Assembly: GCA_963784065.1 (NCBI GenBank) | Contig: CAWAQA010000001.1 | Location: 372,001-436,000 of the forward strand | DNA from: CAWAQA01 sp963784065 | GTDB taxonomy: Bacteria > Acidobacteriota > Vicinamibacteria > Vicinamibacterales > UBA2999 | DNA length: 64,000 bases | Reading direction: 5' to 3' | Part shown: positions 63,824-64,000 of the stretch, piece by piece | How the letters are laid out: each line of letters begins with the position of its first letter | Position numbering within the stretch: the stretch's first letter is position 1 | Position numbers and translations under genes: made by a program | Notes under the pieces: model-generated | Told to the model about the DNA's origin: nothing | Databases searched by the model: none | The model's input: only the letters and a program-made list of their open reading frames with translations

Positions 63824-64000
63824 CTGGGAGCAGAACTTCCCCGCATCGAGTCGAACCCCGATCTGCTCTCATCGTTCCTCAGCGATGCCGCGCACGTCCC
63901 CGGCGGATACGCCGCGGGTGTCGCATTTCCCCGCGATCTCGATGCCGTGGCCGCGCTCGTGGCAGGCGCCGCGCACGTGCTGCCGATCGGTGCGCAGTCG
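63824..64000 (+). CDS. FAD-linked oxidase, N-terminal part (runs off the window)
   Basis: The frame open to the end of the window reads SDAAHVPGGYAAGVAFPRDL, DAVAALVAGAAHVLPIGAQ. This is the start of the FAD-binding PCMH-type domain of GlcD/D-lactate dehydrogenase-like oxidases (family text: SxDAxxxxGxPxxVxxPxxxxEV...VxPxGAxTSL). No clear ATG, GTG or TTG follows AGGAGG at the right spacing; a CTG at 63824 is used as the left boundary, so the start may be affected by an indel. It should oxidise a 2-hydroxy acid, by family inference. Confidence 0.65.
   Translation, partial: MGAELPRIESNPDLLSSFLSDAAHVPGGYAAGVAFPRDLDAVAALVAGAAHVLPIGAQS

Noticed and set aside
1..64000. tRNA, rRNA, CRISPR array or prophage
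   Set aside because: I looked for tRNA-like CCA ends and clover-leaf arms, rRNA motifs, regular spacer-repeat arrays and phage structural genes and saw none; a dedicated search (tRNAscan, Infernal) would be needed to exclude small RNAs.

Overview
The window is a GC-rich (roughly two-thirds G+C by eye) bacterial chromosome segment carrying about 55 genes. Its gene content fits an Acidobacteriota bacterium, most plausibly a Vicinamibacteria relative. The pointers are an Oar-like TonB receptor with an N-terminal carboxypeptidase-regulatory domain, a DUF1800/DUF1501 pair, a bacillithiol bshB1-bshA pair, M16 and M61 peptidases, a DUF4331 gene next to an ECF sigma/RskA pair, and an S8 protease ending in VWGD repeats. 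This placement is inference from gene families, not a phylogenetic result. No rRNA, tRNA or CRISPR array was seen.

Layout. 0-5.5 kb: end of a glycine-rich protein, a secreted phosphatase-like protein, an aromatic amino acid decarboxylase, an outer-membrane barrel, a SixA-like phosphatase, metK behind a possible leader terminator, and a lipoprotein. 5.5-7.4 kb: RidA and a ModBC-type molybdate transporter without modA. 7.6-14.2 kb: a histidine operon (hisI-G-D-C-B-H-F, then hisA) preceded by a 27-residue leader peptide with six His codons and an intrinsic terminator, the layout of a classical attenuator. 14.2-18 kb: an archaeal-type ATPase behind a large dyad, a UMF1-type MFS transporter and a PQQ sugar dehydrogenase. 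18-25.2 kb: a minus-strand efflux operon in the order tetR-hlyD-ABC-tolC-ABC-permease-permease with overlapping stops and starts. 25.2-32.4 kb: an epimerase, a repeat-rich stretch with an IS110-family transposase, a TPR protein, DUF4331, RskA and ECF sigma genes, and a SYLF protein. 32.5-37.2 kb: DUF1501, DUF1800, a geranylgeranyl-reductase-like flavoprotein and a VOC protein. 37.3-44.6 kb: the TonB receptor, bshA, bshB1, a DAO-type oxidoreductase and Ada. 44.7-53.9 kb: an Ntn-hydrolase acylase, purE/purK, two envelope proteins, an M16 peptidase pair and DinB. 54-64 kb: the VWGD-repeat protease with a membrane partner, a symporter/30-residue membrane peptide/asparaginase operon, an ArgH-like lyase, an M61 peptidase, a cytochrome oxidase subunit I remnant, a histone-H1-like basic protein and the start of a FAD-linked oxidase.

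Two properties run through the whole window. First, about 30 genes are split by single-base indels, most of them one extra base, while clear homology continues in the next frame. Sequencing or assembly error is the likeliest cause, so these genes are listed as single reconstructed loci. Second, the intergenic DNA is full of palindromes of at least two dispersed families: one built on CCACAGAGRCACRGAG, the other a REP-like CTTCCGGCT-N2-AGCCGGAAG or GGGCCGGCT-N2-AGCCGGCCC hairpin. Some copies lie inside or at the ends of reading frames.
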